A stretch of 64,000 bases of DNA from Streptomyces sp. F001 (lineage in GTDB: Bacteria; Actinomycetota; Actinomycetes; Streptomycetales; Streptomycetaceae). This document shows positions 44,186-52,429 of this stretch, one piece after another. A program made the position numbers and the translations under genes. The stretch covers positions 682,001 through 746,000 of the forward strand of contig NZ_QZWF01000003.1 of NCBI RefSeq assembly GCF_004187715.1. Direction: 5' to 3'. Numbering within the stretch: the stretch's first letter is position 1; the number at the start of each line of letters is the position of its first letter. The notes beneath the pieces are model-generated. The model saw nothing but the letters and a program-made list of their open reading frames with translations, had not been told where the DNA came from and did no database searches.

Positions 44186-45213
44186 ATCCCGAGAGTTTCG
44201 AGGTCCGGCAGTCGCGGCCGGGCCAGATGCGCCGCCTGCTGACGGGCTTGCTCCCCCAGAGTCTCGTAGTCGGCGGCGCGGATGGCGTCCGCCCACACCT
44301 GTGATCCAGCCGTGTGAGGCAGGACGATCCCCGTGGTGCCGATGGCTTCGGGAATACCGCCCCGGTCCGTGCCGATGCTCGGCGTCCCGTGCAGCGCGGC
44401 TTCGATGATCACCCGGGGGAACGCGTCCTCCACCATGGACGGCACCAGCAGCAGTCGGTGGCTGCGGTAGAGGGGGGCCATGTCGTAGACCCGCGGGACG
44501 AAGGCCACGTTGGGGTAGGCGGCGAATTGGGCGGCGGTGTTCCACCAGCCTTCGACCAGGGTGAAGTGCTGTTCCGGCATGACGCGGATGAGCTGGTGCA
44601 GGAGGTCGGCGCCCTTTGCGGGGATCGGGTTGACCATGAGCACTGACCCGGTGCGCGACACGTGGCTGCTCGGCTGAGGCGGTGCGAACGGCGGACGGAA
44701 GACGGCGAGTCGGGTGCCGTCGGTCCGTGGTGCCCGTCGGAGGACGAATTCGGAGACGGCCAGGCCGTAGTGCGGGTGGCCGGCGAGGACGCCGAGTCCG
44801 GTCTTCGATACGGAGTGCAGGATGCCCGCGACAAGTGTGGCCGACCGGGCTTGTGCGGCGAGGTCGGCCGCACCTTCCTGTGAGGTGAACAAGACGTCGG
44901 GCCGCAGCCCAGACAGCAGGCCGCTGAGGACTGACATGGTCCGGTGCTGCGGTACGGCGATGCAGTCCACGCCATTCCACCGGTAGCGCAGTTCGCCCTG
45001 TGTCTCCTCGTAGTGGCTGTGGTGGGCGGCGAGGAAAGCGCGTAGCTGGGGGAGCTGTTCGGCTTGGTCCCACGGGGCTTGGTGGGAGCCCAGATAGACG
45101 GTCTGCCAGCCGGCTGCGGCGAGTTCCTCGGCGAGGAGTTGCTGGGTGACCTCGGCCCCGCCGATGAGGAGCGGGGGTGGGGTGCGCCGCCACGCGAAGA
45201 GGGCTGTGGGCAT
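44155..45213 (-). CDS. Glycosyltransferase family 4-like
   Basis: A 352-aa GT-B fold enzyme. The N-terminal half starts TALFAWRRTPPPLLIGGAEV, a donor/acceptor loop. The C-terminal half has LMVNPIPAKGADLLHQLI, FVPRVYDMAPLYRSHRLLLVPSMVEDAFPRVIIEA, and GTPSIGTDRGGIPEAIG, which supplies the family's nucleotide-sugar EX7E-type region. It probably adds a hexose from a nucleotide sugar. It is the last gene of the minus-strand operon, eight bases after the P-loop kinase gene. MshA, the first enzyme of mycothiol synthesis, belongs to the same broad family. Confidence 0.88.
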   Translation of the reverse strand: MPTALFAWRRTPPPLLIGGAEVTQQLLAEELAAAGWQTVYLGSHQAPWDQAEQLPQLRAFLAAHHSHYEETQGELRYRWNGVDCIAVPQHRTMSVLSGLLSGLRPDVLFTSQEGAADLAAQARSATLVAGILHSVSKTGLGVLAGHPHYGLAVSEFVLRRAPRTDGTRLAVFRPPFAPPQPSSHVSRTGSVLMVNPIPAKGADLLHQLIRVMPEQHFTLVEGWWNTAAQFAAYPNVAFVPRVYDMAPLYRSHRLLLVPSMVEDAFPRVIIEAALHGTPSIGTDRGGIPEAIGTTGIVLPHTAGSQVWADAIRAADYETLGEQARQQAAHLARPRLPDLETLGIYPAANASST

Positions 45214-45220
45214 CGGCCGG

Positions 45221-45841
45221 TCACCTCGTCCAGAACGTGACGAGGGACTCCACCGCGTGCGCGATGTCGGCCGGGCCGGTGTCGACGGGGATGACTGTTA
45301 CCCTCCGCGAGACCGGTGGTCGCGCTCCGGAGACGAAGTAGTCCCGCGCATGGGCGAGGAACGCCGGATCGTGGAGGAAGTAGTCGGACTCCGCAGCCGT
45401 GTGCCCGGCCGTTTTGCGGCGCAGGCTCAGTACTTCGGCGGGTACGTCGAGGTAGAGGGTGTGATGGGGGCGGAGGAACGGGAGCTGCTGGAGTCGGTCG
45501 CGGAGCTGGTGGTGGACGTCGTAGCCGAACAGGGCGTCGAGGGCGTGGGCGTGGGCGTGGGCAAGGAGGGTGTCGACGGAACGGTCGAGGATCGCTACGG
45601 GGCCGGCGCTGGCGAGTGCTGCGCGGACACGGGCGTTCTCGATGTCCATGAACGTCTCGAAGGCGGCGAGCTGTGCGGCTGCGGAGTCGGTGCGGGCCGG
45701 GGGGATATCGTCGCGGTGGGCGATGTGCTGGACGTAGCAGTCGGACACGTATGCCCGTTCCTCGATGCCGCGGTTGCGCAGGTGCTGTATCGCGGTGGAT
45801 TTCCCCGCGTACGAGGGCCCTTCGAGGGCGATGATCTTCAC
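45221..45841 (-). CDS. P-loop kinase, thymidylate-kinase-like
   Basis: A 206-aa protein from the GTG at 45841, whose stop and start overlap the PIG-L gene as GTGA. It has a Walker A EGPSYAGKST at the N-terminus, a DRSVDT segment and an Arg-rich LID-like region SLRRKTAG. These features place it with thymidylate/nucleoside kinase-like P-loop kinases. No separate nucleotide pathway is near, so the substrate may be a sugar or small molecule of this cluster. The longer open frame upstream lies inside the PIG-L gene. Confidence 0.85.
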   Translation of the reverse strand: MKIIALEGPSYAGKSTAIQHLRNRGIEERAYVSDCYVQHIAHRDDIPPARTDSAAAQLAAFETFMDIENARVRAALASAGPVAILDRSVDTLLAHAHAHALDALFGYDVHHQLRDRLQQLPFLRPHHTLYLDVPAEVLSLRRKTAGHTAAESDYFLHDPAFLAHARDYFVSGARPPVSRRVTVIPVDTGPADIAHAVESLVTFWTR

Positions 45842-46716
45842 GGGGACTCCGTCCGGTAGAAGCGTTCCGCGTAGGTTCCGGTGCCGGTTGGGAGGTCGGC
45901 GGTGATGGTCCAGGCGTGCCGGATCGGCCGGTACATCTTTCGGGCCGGATGCATCTGGGAGCCGTGCATCCGCAAGACGGTGGCCTTGTCGAGGATCACC
46001 TCGGTGATGTCGACCAGTTCGGTGGTCATGGTCGGGCCGGTGCGGGCGCGGAAGAGGTGTTGGTCGCATCCGGCGAGCGCATAGGTGGACCAGAACGCGA
46101 GGTCTTCCCAGAACCATCGGCATCCGAGACGGACCGCGGCCTCGTGCACGAGGAGGTGATCGGGGTGCCGGGTGACGGCGGCCGGGGCGAGGAGTTCGGC
46201 GTCGGGGTGGGCGTCGACGACCTCTCGGAGTTCGTCGGTGATCTGTTCCAGGCTGGCCTGGCTGTAGGGCCGGTACGGCGGGTTGGCGTCCTTGTGGCCG
46301 AGGAGGACCCGGGTGGCGCCGAGCGGAGCGAGCGCGGCGGCGCCTTCCCTGTTGCGTAGGTCGGATACGACGTCCTCGGTGGTGTAGGCGTCCTCCAGGG
46401 CCGGGTGGACGCTGGTGGAACGGGTGAACACCGTGGCCACGGTGAGCGGGCGGGGGTGGGCGAGGAAGGTTCCGGAGGCCGACAGCGCGAAGTCGTCATG
46501 GTGCGGTTCGATGGCGAGGACGGGGCGGCCGGCCGGGTGGCGCAGCTCGATGAAGTGGGGGCGGCCGTTGTGCGGGGCCATCAGCTCGATGACGTGATGG
46601 TCGTGGGAGCGGTGCCGTTTGACGAGGTGGTCGGTCCACTCCTCATGGGCGCGGACGAGGTCGTCGGGGAATGTGTAGATCCCTTCCGCGTCCGGCACCG
46701 GCAGGGACAAGGTCAT
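45838..46716 (-). CDS. PIG-L family deacetylase
   Basis: A 292-aa protein with EPHHDDFALSASGT near residue 75 (zinc-binding PHxDD motif) and RHPDHLLVHEAAV further on (second zinc site). This is the LmbE/PIG-L fold that removes acetyl groups from N-acetylglucosamine conjugates such as GlcNAc-inositol (MshB) or antibiotic intermediates. The ATG at 46716 is favoured by AGGAG six bases upstream. An ATG at 46734 overlapping the GT2 stop as ATGA is an alternative. Its company with GT4 and GT2 enzymes suggests deacetylation of a glycosylated amino sugar. Confidence 0.9.
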   Translation of the reverse strand: MTLSLPVPDAEGIYTFPDDLVRAHEEWTDHLVKRHRSHDHHVIELMAPHNGRPHFIELRHPAGRPVLAIEPHHDDFALSASGTFLAHPRPLTVATVFTRSTSVHPALEDAYTTEDVVSDLRNREGAAALAPLGATRVLLGHKDANPPYRPYSQASLEQITDELREVVDAHPDAELLAPAAVTRHPDHLLVHEAAVRLGCRWFWEDLAFWSTYALAGCDQHLFRARTGPTMTTELVDITEVILDKATVLRMHGSQMHPARKMYRPIRHAWTITADLPTGTGTYAERFYRTESP

Positions 46717-46730
46717 GGGAGGCTCCTGGT

Positions 46731-47462
46731 TCATCGGACGGTCGTCTCGTACCAGTGGCGCCACATGCGCGCGGAGCCCAGCCGCAGACGGGCGGTCACG
46801 GGGTTCTGCCACCACAGCATCCGGAGGCTGGACCACTGGTCGTAACGGCGAGTGGAGGGGCGTACGCGCAGGTCGTCCAGGATCGCGACCGGGGCGGTGG
46901 TGGCGCGGCCATGGGTGGTCAGGCGCGTGAAGAAGTCGATGTCCTCGCTCATGAACAGGTCGTCGCGGTATCCGCCCACCTCCTTGAAGGCCGCGGCGGT
47001 GACGAACTGGGCGACGCCCTGCGCGCCGCCGTGGGCGGCGCGGTAGTGGTCCCAGTACGCGCACAGCAGCCGCGCCCCGAGCCGCTTGGGGGTGTAGAGG
47101 GGCGGGATGGCGCCGCCGACAGCCCCCGCGTCCATCGCGGCAGCTGCGGCGCTGATGGCTTCCATTGGCAGGGCGACGTCGGCGTCCGTGAAGAACAGCC
47201 GCCGGCTGTTGGTAGCGGCCGCGCCGCTGTTGCGGACCCGGCCGATGCTGCGGACGCTCTCGCTGATCACGCGAACGCCGAAGGAAGCGGCCATGTCGGC
47301 GGTGGCGTCAGTGGAGGCGTTGTCGACCACGATCACCTCCCCCTGCTCGCCGCTGGTCTCCTCCCATCGGGAAAGGGAGGCGAGGACAGTGGGGAGGTAG
47401 CGCGGCAGATATGCGACTTCGTTGTGGGCGGGGATGACGACTGCCAGGCCGGGGCCGGTCAT
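46731..47462 (-). CDS. Glycosyltransferase family 2
   Basis: A 243-aa GT-A enzyme. The start is LAVVIPAHNEVAYLPRYL, followed by VIVVDNASTDAT and a metal-binding FTDADVAL (DxD). A later GGYRDDLFMSEDIDFFTRL segment holds the catalytic ED pair of family 2. No membrane segments, so it acts on soluble or membrane-surface acceptors. The ATG at 47462 overlaps the APH-like gene stop as ATGA. Confidence 0.92.
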   Translation of the reverse strand: MTGPGLAVVIPAHNEVAYLPRYLPTVLASLSRWEETSGEQGEVIVVDNASTDATADMAASFGVRVISESVRSIGRVRNSGAAATNSRRLFFTDADVALPMEAISAAAAAMDAGAVGGAIPPLYTPKRLGARLLCAYWDHYRAAHGGAQGVAQFVTAAAFKEVGGYRDDLFMSEDIDFFTRLTTHGRATTAPVAILDDLRVRPSTRRYDQWSSLRMLWWQNPVTARLRLGSARMWRHWYETTVR

Positions 47463-48340
47463 CGGGAAGTCCTTTCCGTGCGCCGAGTGCGGAACAGGTG
47501 GGGTGTCTGGTGGGTGAGGCCGGTCAGTCGGCGCGACCACAGCGCCTGGTCCTCGCCAGGGGCGGAATGAGCCCAGCAGCGGACGGTGATCAAGACCACC
47601 CAGGCCGACAGACGGGCGTTGTCCAGGGCGAGCGGGTATCTGCTGGTGAGCGCTTCGCGATCCCACGGCGTATGAGCGGCGGTCATAACGAGGGCGTGGG
47701 CGACGTCCGACTCCCGCTGGCCGGGGGTGGCGTCGGTGAAGTCGACCAGATAGCGCGTGTCCTGGGCACCGGAGAGGACGACGTTGTCGAAGTGGAGGTC
47801 GCCGTGGCGCCACACGGTCGGTGCCGTGTCGGGGGTGTCGGCGATGAGGGAGAGCGCGGGGGCGATCTGGTCGAGCAGTTCGGACGGGCAGCGGCCGGTC
47901 AGTGAGGAGACGACGTCGAAGAACGGGCGTCGCGGAACCGACCGCGCGACCGGCGCCCGGTGCAGACGGCCGAGGAGGCCGCCAAGGTCCTTGAGTGCCT
48001 CGGAGCGCGGGATGCGGTCGGCGCGTACGGAGGTGCCCAGGGTGCAGGTGCCGAGGTCGGACATGATGAGCGCCGTGGCGCCTTCATCGGAGGCGGTGCC
48101 GCAGCCGAGAATCTCCGGGACAGGCACGGAGGCCGCCGCCGCACGGATCGCCGTCGCTTCGGTGAGCGCATTGCGGCGGGCGGTATGCGCGTACAGCTTC
48201 ACGATCACGCTCCGACCGTCGCGAAGGCGGGCCCGGTACACGGCCGTGCGGGAACCCGTCTTCAGACGCTCCGCAGTCCGGGCAGGCGTGCCGAGAAGCG
48301 TCGCGCAGGCGCGGGAGATCATCGGAGGGGGCGTGCTCAT
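47459..48340 (-). CDS. Aminoglycoside-phosphotransferase-like kinase (APH fold)
   Basis: A 293-aa kinase. It has a nucleotide-binding lobe (TGSRTAVYRARLRDGRSVIVKLY), WRHGDLHFDNVVL (catalytic Asp and Asn) and YLVDFTDATPG (metal Asp). It differs clearly from the other APH-like kinase at 43142. The start at 48340 overlaps the GT8 stop as ATGA. Two APH-type kinases in one locus with glycosyltransferases point to phosphorylated sugar intermediates. Confidence 0.88.
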   Translation of the reverse strand: MSTPPPMISRACATLLGTPARTAERLKTGSRTAVYRARLRDGRSVIVKLYAHTARRNALTEATAIRAAAASVPVPEILGCGTASDEGATALIMSDLGTCTLGTSVRADRIPRSEALKDLGGLLGRLHRAPVARSVPRRPFFDVVSSLTGRCPSELLDQIAPALSLIADTPDTAPTVWRHGDLHFDNVVLSGAQDTRYLVDFTDATPGQRESDVAHALVMTAAHTPWDREALTSRYPLALDNARLSAWVVLITVRCWAHSAPGEDQALWSRRLTGLTHQTPHLFRTRRTERTSR

Positions 48341-49224
48341 CGAAGCCCCACGGGCTCGGGGTGGGCAGCGCCCAGCGCACGGACGTGCCGCAGGGTGCGC
48401 CGCAGGAGCATGCGGTACTCACGGACCTCGTCCGTACGCGGGCATTCCGTCTGCCACGGCTTCTCGGGGCCTACGAAGTGAACGAGTGCTGCGGCCGTGT
48501 CGGGGCGCAGGGGGCGAGTAACCACGCGACGCACCCAGTTGCCGCGTTCGAGGTACCGGCCGATTTCGAATCGGTTGTAGCCGGCGCCGACCGGGCGGAC
48601 GCGGCCGGTGTGAAGGAGCCACAGGTTCAGGGCGTCCTGGTCGTTGTAGAAAATGTGCCGACGCTGCCGGACCAGGGCACGACCGACGCCGCGCCGTATG
48701 TCGGGGAGGTCGGTGGTGTGGGCCCACAGCAGACCGGCGTTGTAGTAGGGGCGGCCCTTGAGGTGCGGCCAGCGTTCCGCGACGCCGGGGAGGGCTGGGC
48801 ATTCGCCGACGGCCGGGTTGAACTCGTCGGGTACTGCACCGAGTTCACCTGGTTCGAGGGTGTTGAGCGGGATGGTCAGGTCGCCGCGAACGAGGGTGTC
48901 TGCGTCCACGTAGATCAGGTACGGGCGGCGGACGAACGCCGCCGTGAACTCGAATCGCAGGTAGGTGGTGACGGTGATGTACGAGACGTCAGCCATCCGC
49001 GAGACGCGCAGCGGAGAACGATGCGCAAGGTCGAAGGAGCCGAAGCCAGCCCGCTTGGCGAGATCGGAGAGGAGCAGCGCGTTGGCCGGAGTGAGGTCAA
49101 GGGTGAGGACGCGCAGCGCCGCGTCTCCGCGGGCGCTGACGGTGAGGCTGTCCGCCAGGCCAGCGATCACAGCGAGGCCGGGGGTGAGGTAGTGCCGGTC
49201 TATACAGAGACCGAACGCGTACAC
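48337..49224 (-). CDS. Glycosyltransferase family 8-like
   Basis: A 295-aa GT-A enzyme from the GTG at 49224 (YAFGLCIDRHYLTPG follows). It has YVDADTLVRGDL (DxD metal site), PYYNAGLLWAHT, NDQDALN and a final LVHFVGPEKPW, all hallmarks of family 8 (glycogenin/LgtC-like). The longer open frame gives no plausible start. It heads the four-base-overlap chain of the operon and is separated from the small peptide gene by 130 bp. Confidence 0.9.
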   Translation of the reverse strand: MYAFGLCIDRHYLTPGLAVIAGLADSLTVSARGDAALRVLTLDLTPANALLLSDLAKRAGFGSFDLAHRSPLRVSRMADVSYITVTTYLRFEFTAAFVRRPYLIYVDADTLVRGDLTIPLNTLEPGELGAVPDEFNPAVGECPALPGVAERWPHLKGRPYYNAGLLWAHTTDLPDIRRGVGRALVRQRRHIFYNDQDALNLWLLHTGRVRPVGAGYNRFEIGRYLERGNWVRRVVTRPLRPDTAAALVHFVGPEKPWQTECPRTDEVREYRMLLRRTLRHVRALGAAHPEPVGLR

Positions 49225-49354
49225 GGCGGGTCCACCTTCCGCTCGTGGAGTGGATACGTGTTGCACATAGCCGGGCCGGTGGCCCGGTCTCTGCCTGGCC
49301 ATGCGGCTGGGGTGCCGTTTGAGGGGATTGCGGTCACTGGCAGAGAGCGGGAGT

Positions 49355-49474
49355 TCAGGGGGGCGACGGGGCGGTGGCGACTGCGACGCCGATCACGAAG
49401 CCGCAGGACGCGGAGATCAGCACGATCACGAGCGGTCCTGTGAAGCGGGCTAGCCAGTCCACGGCGCGCCGCAT
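49355..49474 (-). CDS. 39-aa single-helix membrane peptide
   Basis: A frame from the ATG at 49474: MRRAVDWLARFTG, then a hydrophobic stretch (LVIVLISASCGFVIGVAVAT) and a short Pro-rich end. It has the form of a small single-pass membrane peptide. It lies between the 137-aa protein gene (35 bp) and the GT8 gene, same direction. No ribosome site is strong, so the call is tentative. Confidence 0.4.
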   Translation of the reverse strand: MRRAVDWLARFTGPLVIVLISASCGFVIGVAVATAPSPP

Positions 49475-49508
49475 CACAGCCGCCTCTCGGCATCCCCGAT
49501 CCACGGGA

Positions 49509-49922
49509 TCATCGGCTGATCTCCCCACCCGCGGCGACGGTCAACGCGATGGTGAGGTCACCTGCTGCCGTGTATGCGGGGCCGTCAGCCGGGTCGCTCA
49601 CCCAGCGCAGCAGCCCTCCCTCCCAGCCCGACGGAGCCAGCACGACCCACGAACCCTCGCCGAGCGCGTGGGTCTGGTCCTGCTGCCATCTCTGTGCGGT
49701 GCCGGGCGGGGTGAGGAAGTACGCCTGGCCGCTGCCCTGGTCGTGCAGCACCGGTCCCACCGGGGTGCCGGAGGCTTCGAGGAAGCGCACCGCCCGTACG
49801 CCGATATCGGCCTCGACGCGGATGGCGTCCCACTCTTGACCGGCCGCGACGAGTGTCGGCTGGCTCAGACGCCTCGCCCAGGTTGCCCGCGGCAGGCGGG
49901 ACTGATGTGAGTGCAGGGCCAT
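49509..49922 (-). CDS. Small Streptomyces partner protein of an XRE regulator
   Basis: A 137-aa soluble protein from the ATG at 49922, preceded by GGAGGAG. The order DAIRVEADIGVRAV, GPVLHDQGSGQAYFLTPPGTA and GEGSWVVLAP parallels the central part of the 186-aa protein at 19567. Both lie divergent from an XRE regulator. A primase-polymerase N-terminal-like remnant is one possible origin; the function is unknown. It is the first gene of the minus-strand glycan operon. Confidence 0.65.
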   Translation of the reverse strand: MALHSHQSRLPRATWARRLSQPTLVAAGQEWDAIRVEADIGVRAVRFLEASGTPVGPVLHDQGSGQAYFLTPPGTAQRWQQDQTHALGEGSWVVLAPSGWEGGLLRWVSDPADGPAYTAAGDLTIALTVAAGGEISR

Positions 49923-50120
49923 GGCTCTCCTCCGTCCGCTGGGGTCTGGTGCGCCCAAACCCCCGGAGTCCGTCACCGACGAGGTTCAGGCGCTCACCAA
50001 GCGTCATCGGCCATCGGCAACTGCGGTATGACCAGTGGGTGTTACCGAGGCGGGAATACACTCGTTTCCGGCTTCGTACGAAGCTTGATCGCGCCTACGA
50101 TCGAACCCGGAAGTTGGCCC

Positions 50121-51572
50121 ATGGACGCCACCACCCCCGGCCCGCTCGCTCCCGACCTCCTCGAACGCGAGGATGTCCGCCGAGCCCTGGCAGAGCACGA
50201 CTTCGCAGCCGCTTTCGCCCTGATCAAGAAGTACGGCGGCCTGTCGCAGAACCGCATCGCCTCCGCCTGCCACCTCACCCCCGGCAAGGTCTCGACGATC
50301 ATCAGCGGTCAGCAGCAGGTCACGAGCTTCGAGGTCATTTGCCGTATCGCCGACGGGCTCCGGATCCCGGGCCATCTCCTTGGACTCGCTCCGCGTGCTT
50401 GGGAAACCCGGCCGGTCCAGGAAGACCCGTCGCCGGAGCCTGAGGGCGAGCGGCCCAGCACCGATGAGGTCCCCTGGCGGCCCGATGCCACCGTGGACCT
50501 GGCCGCGAACCTGACGAGGAGCGATCTCGTGATGGACCGACGCGCGGCGACCCGCGCACTGGCCGGGGCCGCCATCACCGGCGCCGCCCTGCTCGACCCG
50601 CTGGAGGGGTGGCTCCAGCCAGCGGCCTCCGCCGCACGACCACGACGGCGCGGCCGACTCGGCGCACGGGAGATCGAGGAGCTGGAGTCCACTGCCCGCG
50701 CGTTCCGCGCCTGGGACCACAAGTGCGGCGGAGGGCTGCGCCGCAAGGCCGTGCTCGGCCAGCTCAGCGAAGTGGCCGCCCACCTCGACGAACACCAGGC
50801 ACCCCGGGTCGAACAGCGCCTCTACCAGGTCATGGCCCGGCTCGCCGGTACGGCAGCCACCATGGCCTGGGATACGGGTCTCCAGCGCCGCGCCCAGAAG
50901 TACTACCTTCTCGCCCTGCGCGCCGCCCACGCCGGCGGTGACCTGGTCTTCGGAGCCAATGTCCTGGCGGGCATGGCCCGCCAGATGCTCTACTGCGACC
51001 AACCCCAGGACGCCCTGGAACTCATCCGCCTCGCCCAGGACGGTGCTCGGCACGTTGCCGGGCCCCGAGTGCGGTCCATGCTCCACACCCGCGAGGCGTG
51101 GGCGTACGCGGCGATGGGCCGCACCGCAGCCTTCCAACGAGCCACCGCCCAGGCAGCCGAGGCGTTGGTGGCTGCCAAGCGGGGCGAAGAGCCGTACTGG
51201 ATCGCCTACTTCAACGAGGCCGAGCTCGCCGGCACCACTGGCGGCCGACTCCTGGACCTGGCCCGCCAGGACCCCAAACAACACGCCGAAGCCGCAGCCA
51301 CGGAAATCCGCCAGGCCCTCGACCGACGCGGCCCCGAAGCCAGCCGCAGCCATGCCCTGGACCGCATCGGCCTGGCCCAGTGCCACTTCCTGCTCGGCGA
51401 CGTGAACGCGGCGGTGAAGGAAACCCACCGCGCCGTGGACGCAGCGCGCGCCACACGCTCCAGCCGCGTGCGCGCCCAGCTCGGCGAGCTCTACCCGTAC
51501 ACCGTGGGCAACAGCACGGCCCGACCCGTGCGCGAGGCCCGCGATAGGATCCGCGACCTGCTGTCGGCCTGA
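50121..51572 (+). CDS. XRE-family regulator with C-terminal TPR-like domain
   Basis: A 483-aa protein from the ATG at 50121. An HTH at about residues 20-80 contains LSQNRIASACHLTPGKVSTIISGQQ. The rest is alpha-helical with repeated pairs (RAQKYYLLALRAAHAGGD, DALELIRLAQDGA, AAVKETHRAVDAAR), typical of the TPR-like sensor parts of Streptomyces XRE regulators. Upstream frame extension overlaps the divergent gene and is not used. It is divergent from the glycan operon and probably controls it. Confidence 0.85.
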   Translation: MDATTPGPLAPDLLEREDVRRALAEHDFAAAFALIKKYGGLSQNRIASACHLTPGKVSTIISGQQQVTSFEVICRIADGLRIPGHLLGLAPRAWETRPVQEDPSPEPEGERPSTDEVPWRPDATVDLAANLTRSDLVMDRRAATRALAGAAITGAALLDPLEGWLQPAASAARPRRRGRLGAREIEELESTARAFRAWDHKCGGGLRRKAVLGQLSEVAAHLDEHQAPRVEQRLYQVMARLAGTAATMAWDTGLQRRAQKYYLLALRAAHAGGDLVFGANVLAGMARQMLYCDQPQDALELIRLAQDGARHVAGPRVRSMLHTREAWAYAAMGRTAAFQRATAQAAEALVAAKRGEEPYWIAYFNEAELAGTTGGRLLDLARQDPKQHAEAAATEIRQALDRRGPEASRSHALDRIGLAQCHFLLGDVNAAVKETHRAVDAARATRSSRVRAQLGELYPYTVGNSTARPVREARDRIRDLLSA

Positions 51573-51590
51573 AAGAGGAGAACGAGGACC

Positions 51591-52082
51591 GTGACGACCA
51601 TCGCGGTGACCGGGCACATGGACCTGACCGAGGACACCATCCCTCTGGTCCGCACCGCCCTGGACGACCTGCTCAAGCAGTACGCCGAGGACGGCGATCT
51701 CGTCGGCGTCTCCTGCATCGCCAAGGGATCCGACTCACTCTTCGCCGAAGCCGTCCTCGCCGCCGGCGGACGCCTGACCGTCGTCATCCCCTCCGAGGAC
51801 TACCGAGAGAACAAGGTTAAGCCCGACCACGCCCCACTCTTCGACCACCTCGTCGAGGCCGCAGAGGAAGTCCTCGTCCTCTCCCACGAAACGGCCAACC
51901 GGCAAGCCTACGAAGCCGCCAATGCCGTCCTCATCGAACGCGCCGACCGCCTCGTCGCCGTATGGAACGGCGAACCGCCCACCGGCAAGGGCGGCGGCAC
52001 CGCCGACACCGTCCTCGAAGCGCAGGCGGCCGGTATCCCAGTAGACGTGGTCTGGCCGGATGGGGCAGCTCGCAAGGGCTGA
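51591..52082 (+). CDS. SLOG/LOG-like nucleotide-binding protein
   Basis: A 163-aa protein from the GTG at 51591 with AAGAGGAG upstream, 18 bp after the XRE gene, so co-transcribed. It has a Rossmann-like core with VTGHMDL, AKGSDSLFAEAVLAAGG and a GKGGGTADTVLEAQAAGIP turn. This is the pattern of SLOG-superfamily proteins (YspA/DprA/LOG relatives) that bind nucleotides or related ligands, some acting as sensors in defence systems. No exact function can be given. Confidence 0.75.
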   Translation: MTTIAVTGHMDLTEDTIPLVRTALDDLLKQYAEDGDLVGVSCIAKGSDSLFAEAVLAAGGRLTVVIPSEDYRENKVKPDHAPLFDHLVEAAEEVLVLSHETANRQAYEAANAVLIERADRLVAVWNGEPPTGKGGGTADTVLEAQAAGIPVDVVWPDGAARKG

Positions 52083-52429
52083 GCAGTGTCCACACTGCAC
52101 CTGCACCAGCCCTCTCACCGTAGGAGATCGGGCTTTTCTCAAACGCCGCGACCAGGCCGTGGGGGACGCTTGTCGTCAAGCAGTCGGCCGTGCGCATTGG
52201 GACGGTGGTCGTCGTGGTTTCCGGCAGCCCCTCCCTGGTCGACGCCCACCTGGCGGGGGCTGTCGACAAGGCCCGCCAGGCGGGCTGAGCAGCCTGGCTG
52301 AGGGGCTGCACGTGGTGATCGCTATTGAGGCGTATCCCGTTCCGGGAAGGCGAGGTGTTCCGCCTCGGAACAAGGAGGTTGTTCCGAGGCGGAACAGAGG
52401 GCGCGTTCCGAAACGGAACACCGGGGACG
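52083..52429. other. Gap with iterated palindrome array
   Basis: Between the SLOG gene and the relaxase remnant. It holds the three-copy GTTCCG-N3-CGGAAC array listed separately. No gene is recognised. Confidence 0.5.
52357..52419. promoter_or_regulatory. Three 15-bp palindromes with exact 24-bp period
   Basis: GTTCCGCCTCGGAAC (52357-52371), GTTCCGAGGCGGAAC (52381-52395) and GTTCCGAAACGGAAC (52405-52419) share GTTCCG-N3-CGGAAC arms with nine-base spacers. A degenerate GTTC half-site occurs in register at 52429. The spacing of nearly two and a third turns suggests cooperative protein binding, as in operators or plasmid iterons. The units are also 8 codons long and read VPxRN in both directions, so a coding repeat is the alternative. 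Confidence 0.75.

Noticed and set aside
42860..45193. 777-codon minus-strand frame
   Set aside because: Antisense or out of frame to the APH-like and GT4 genes, and Arg/Pro/His-rich.
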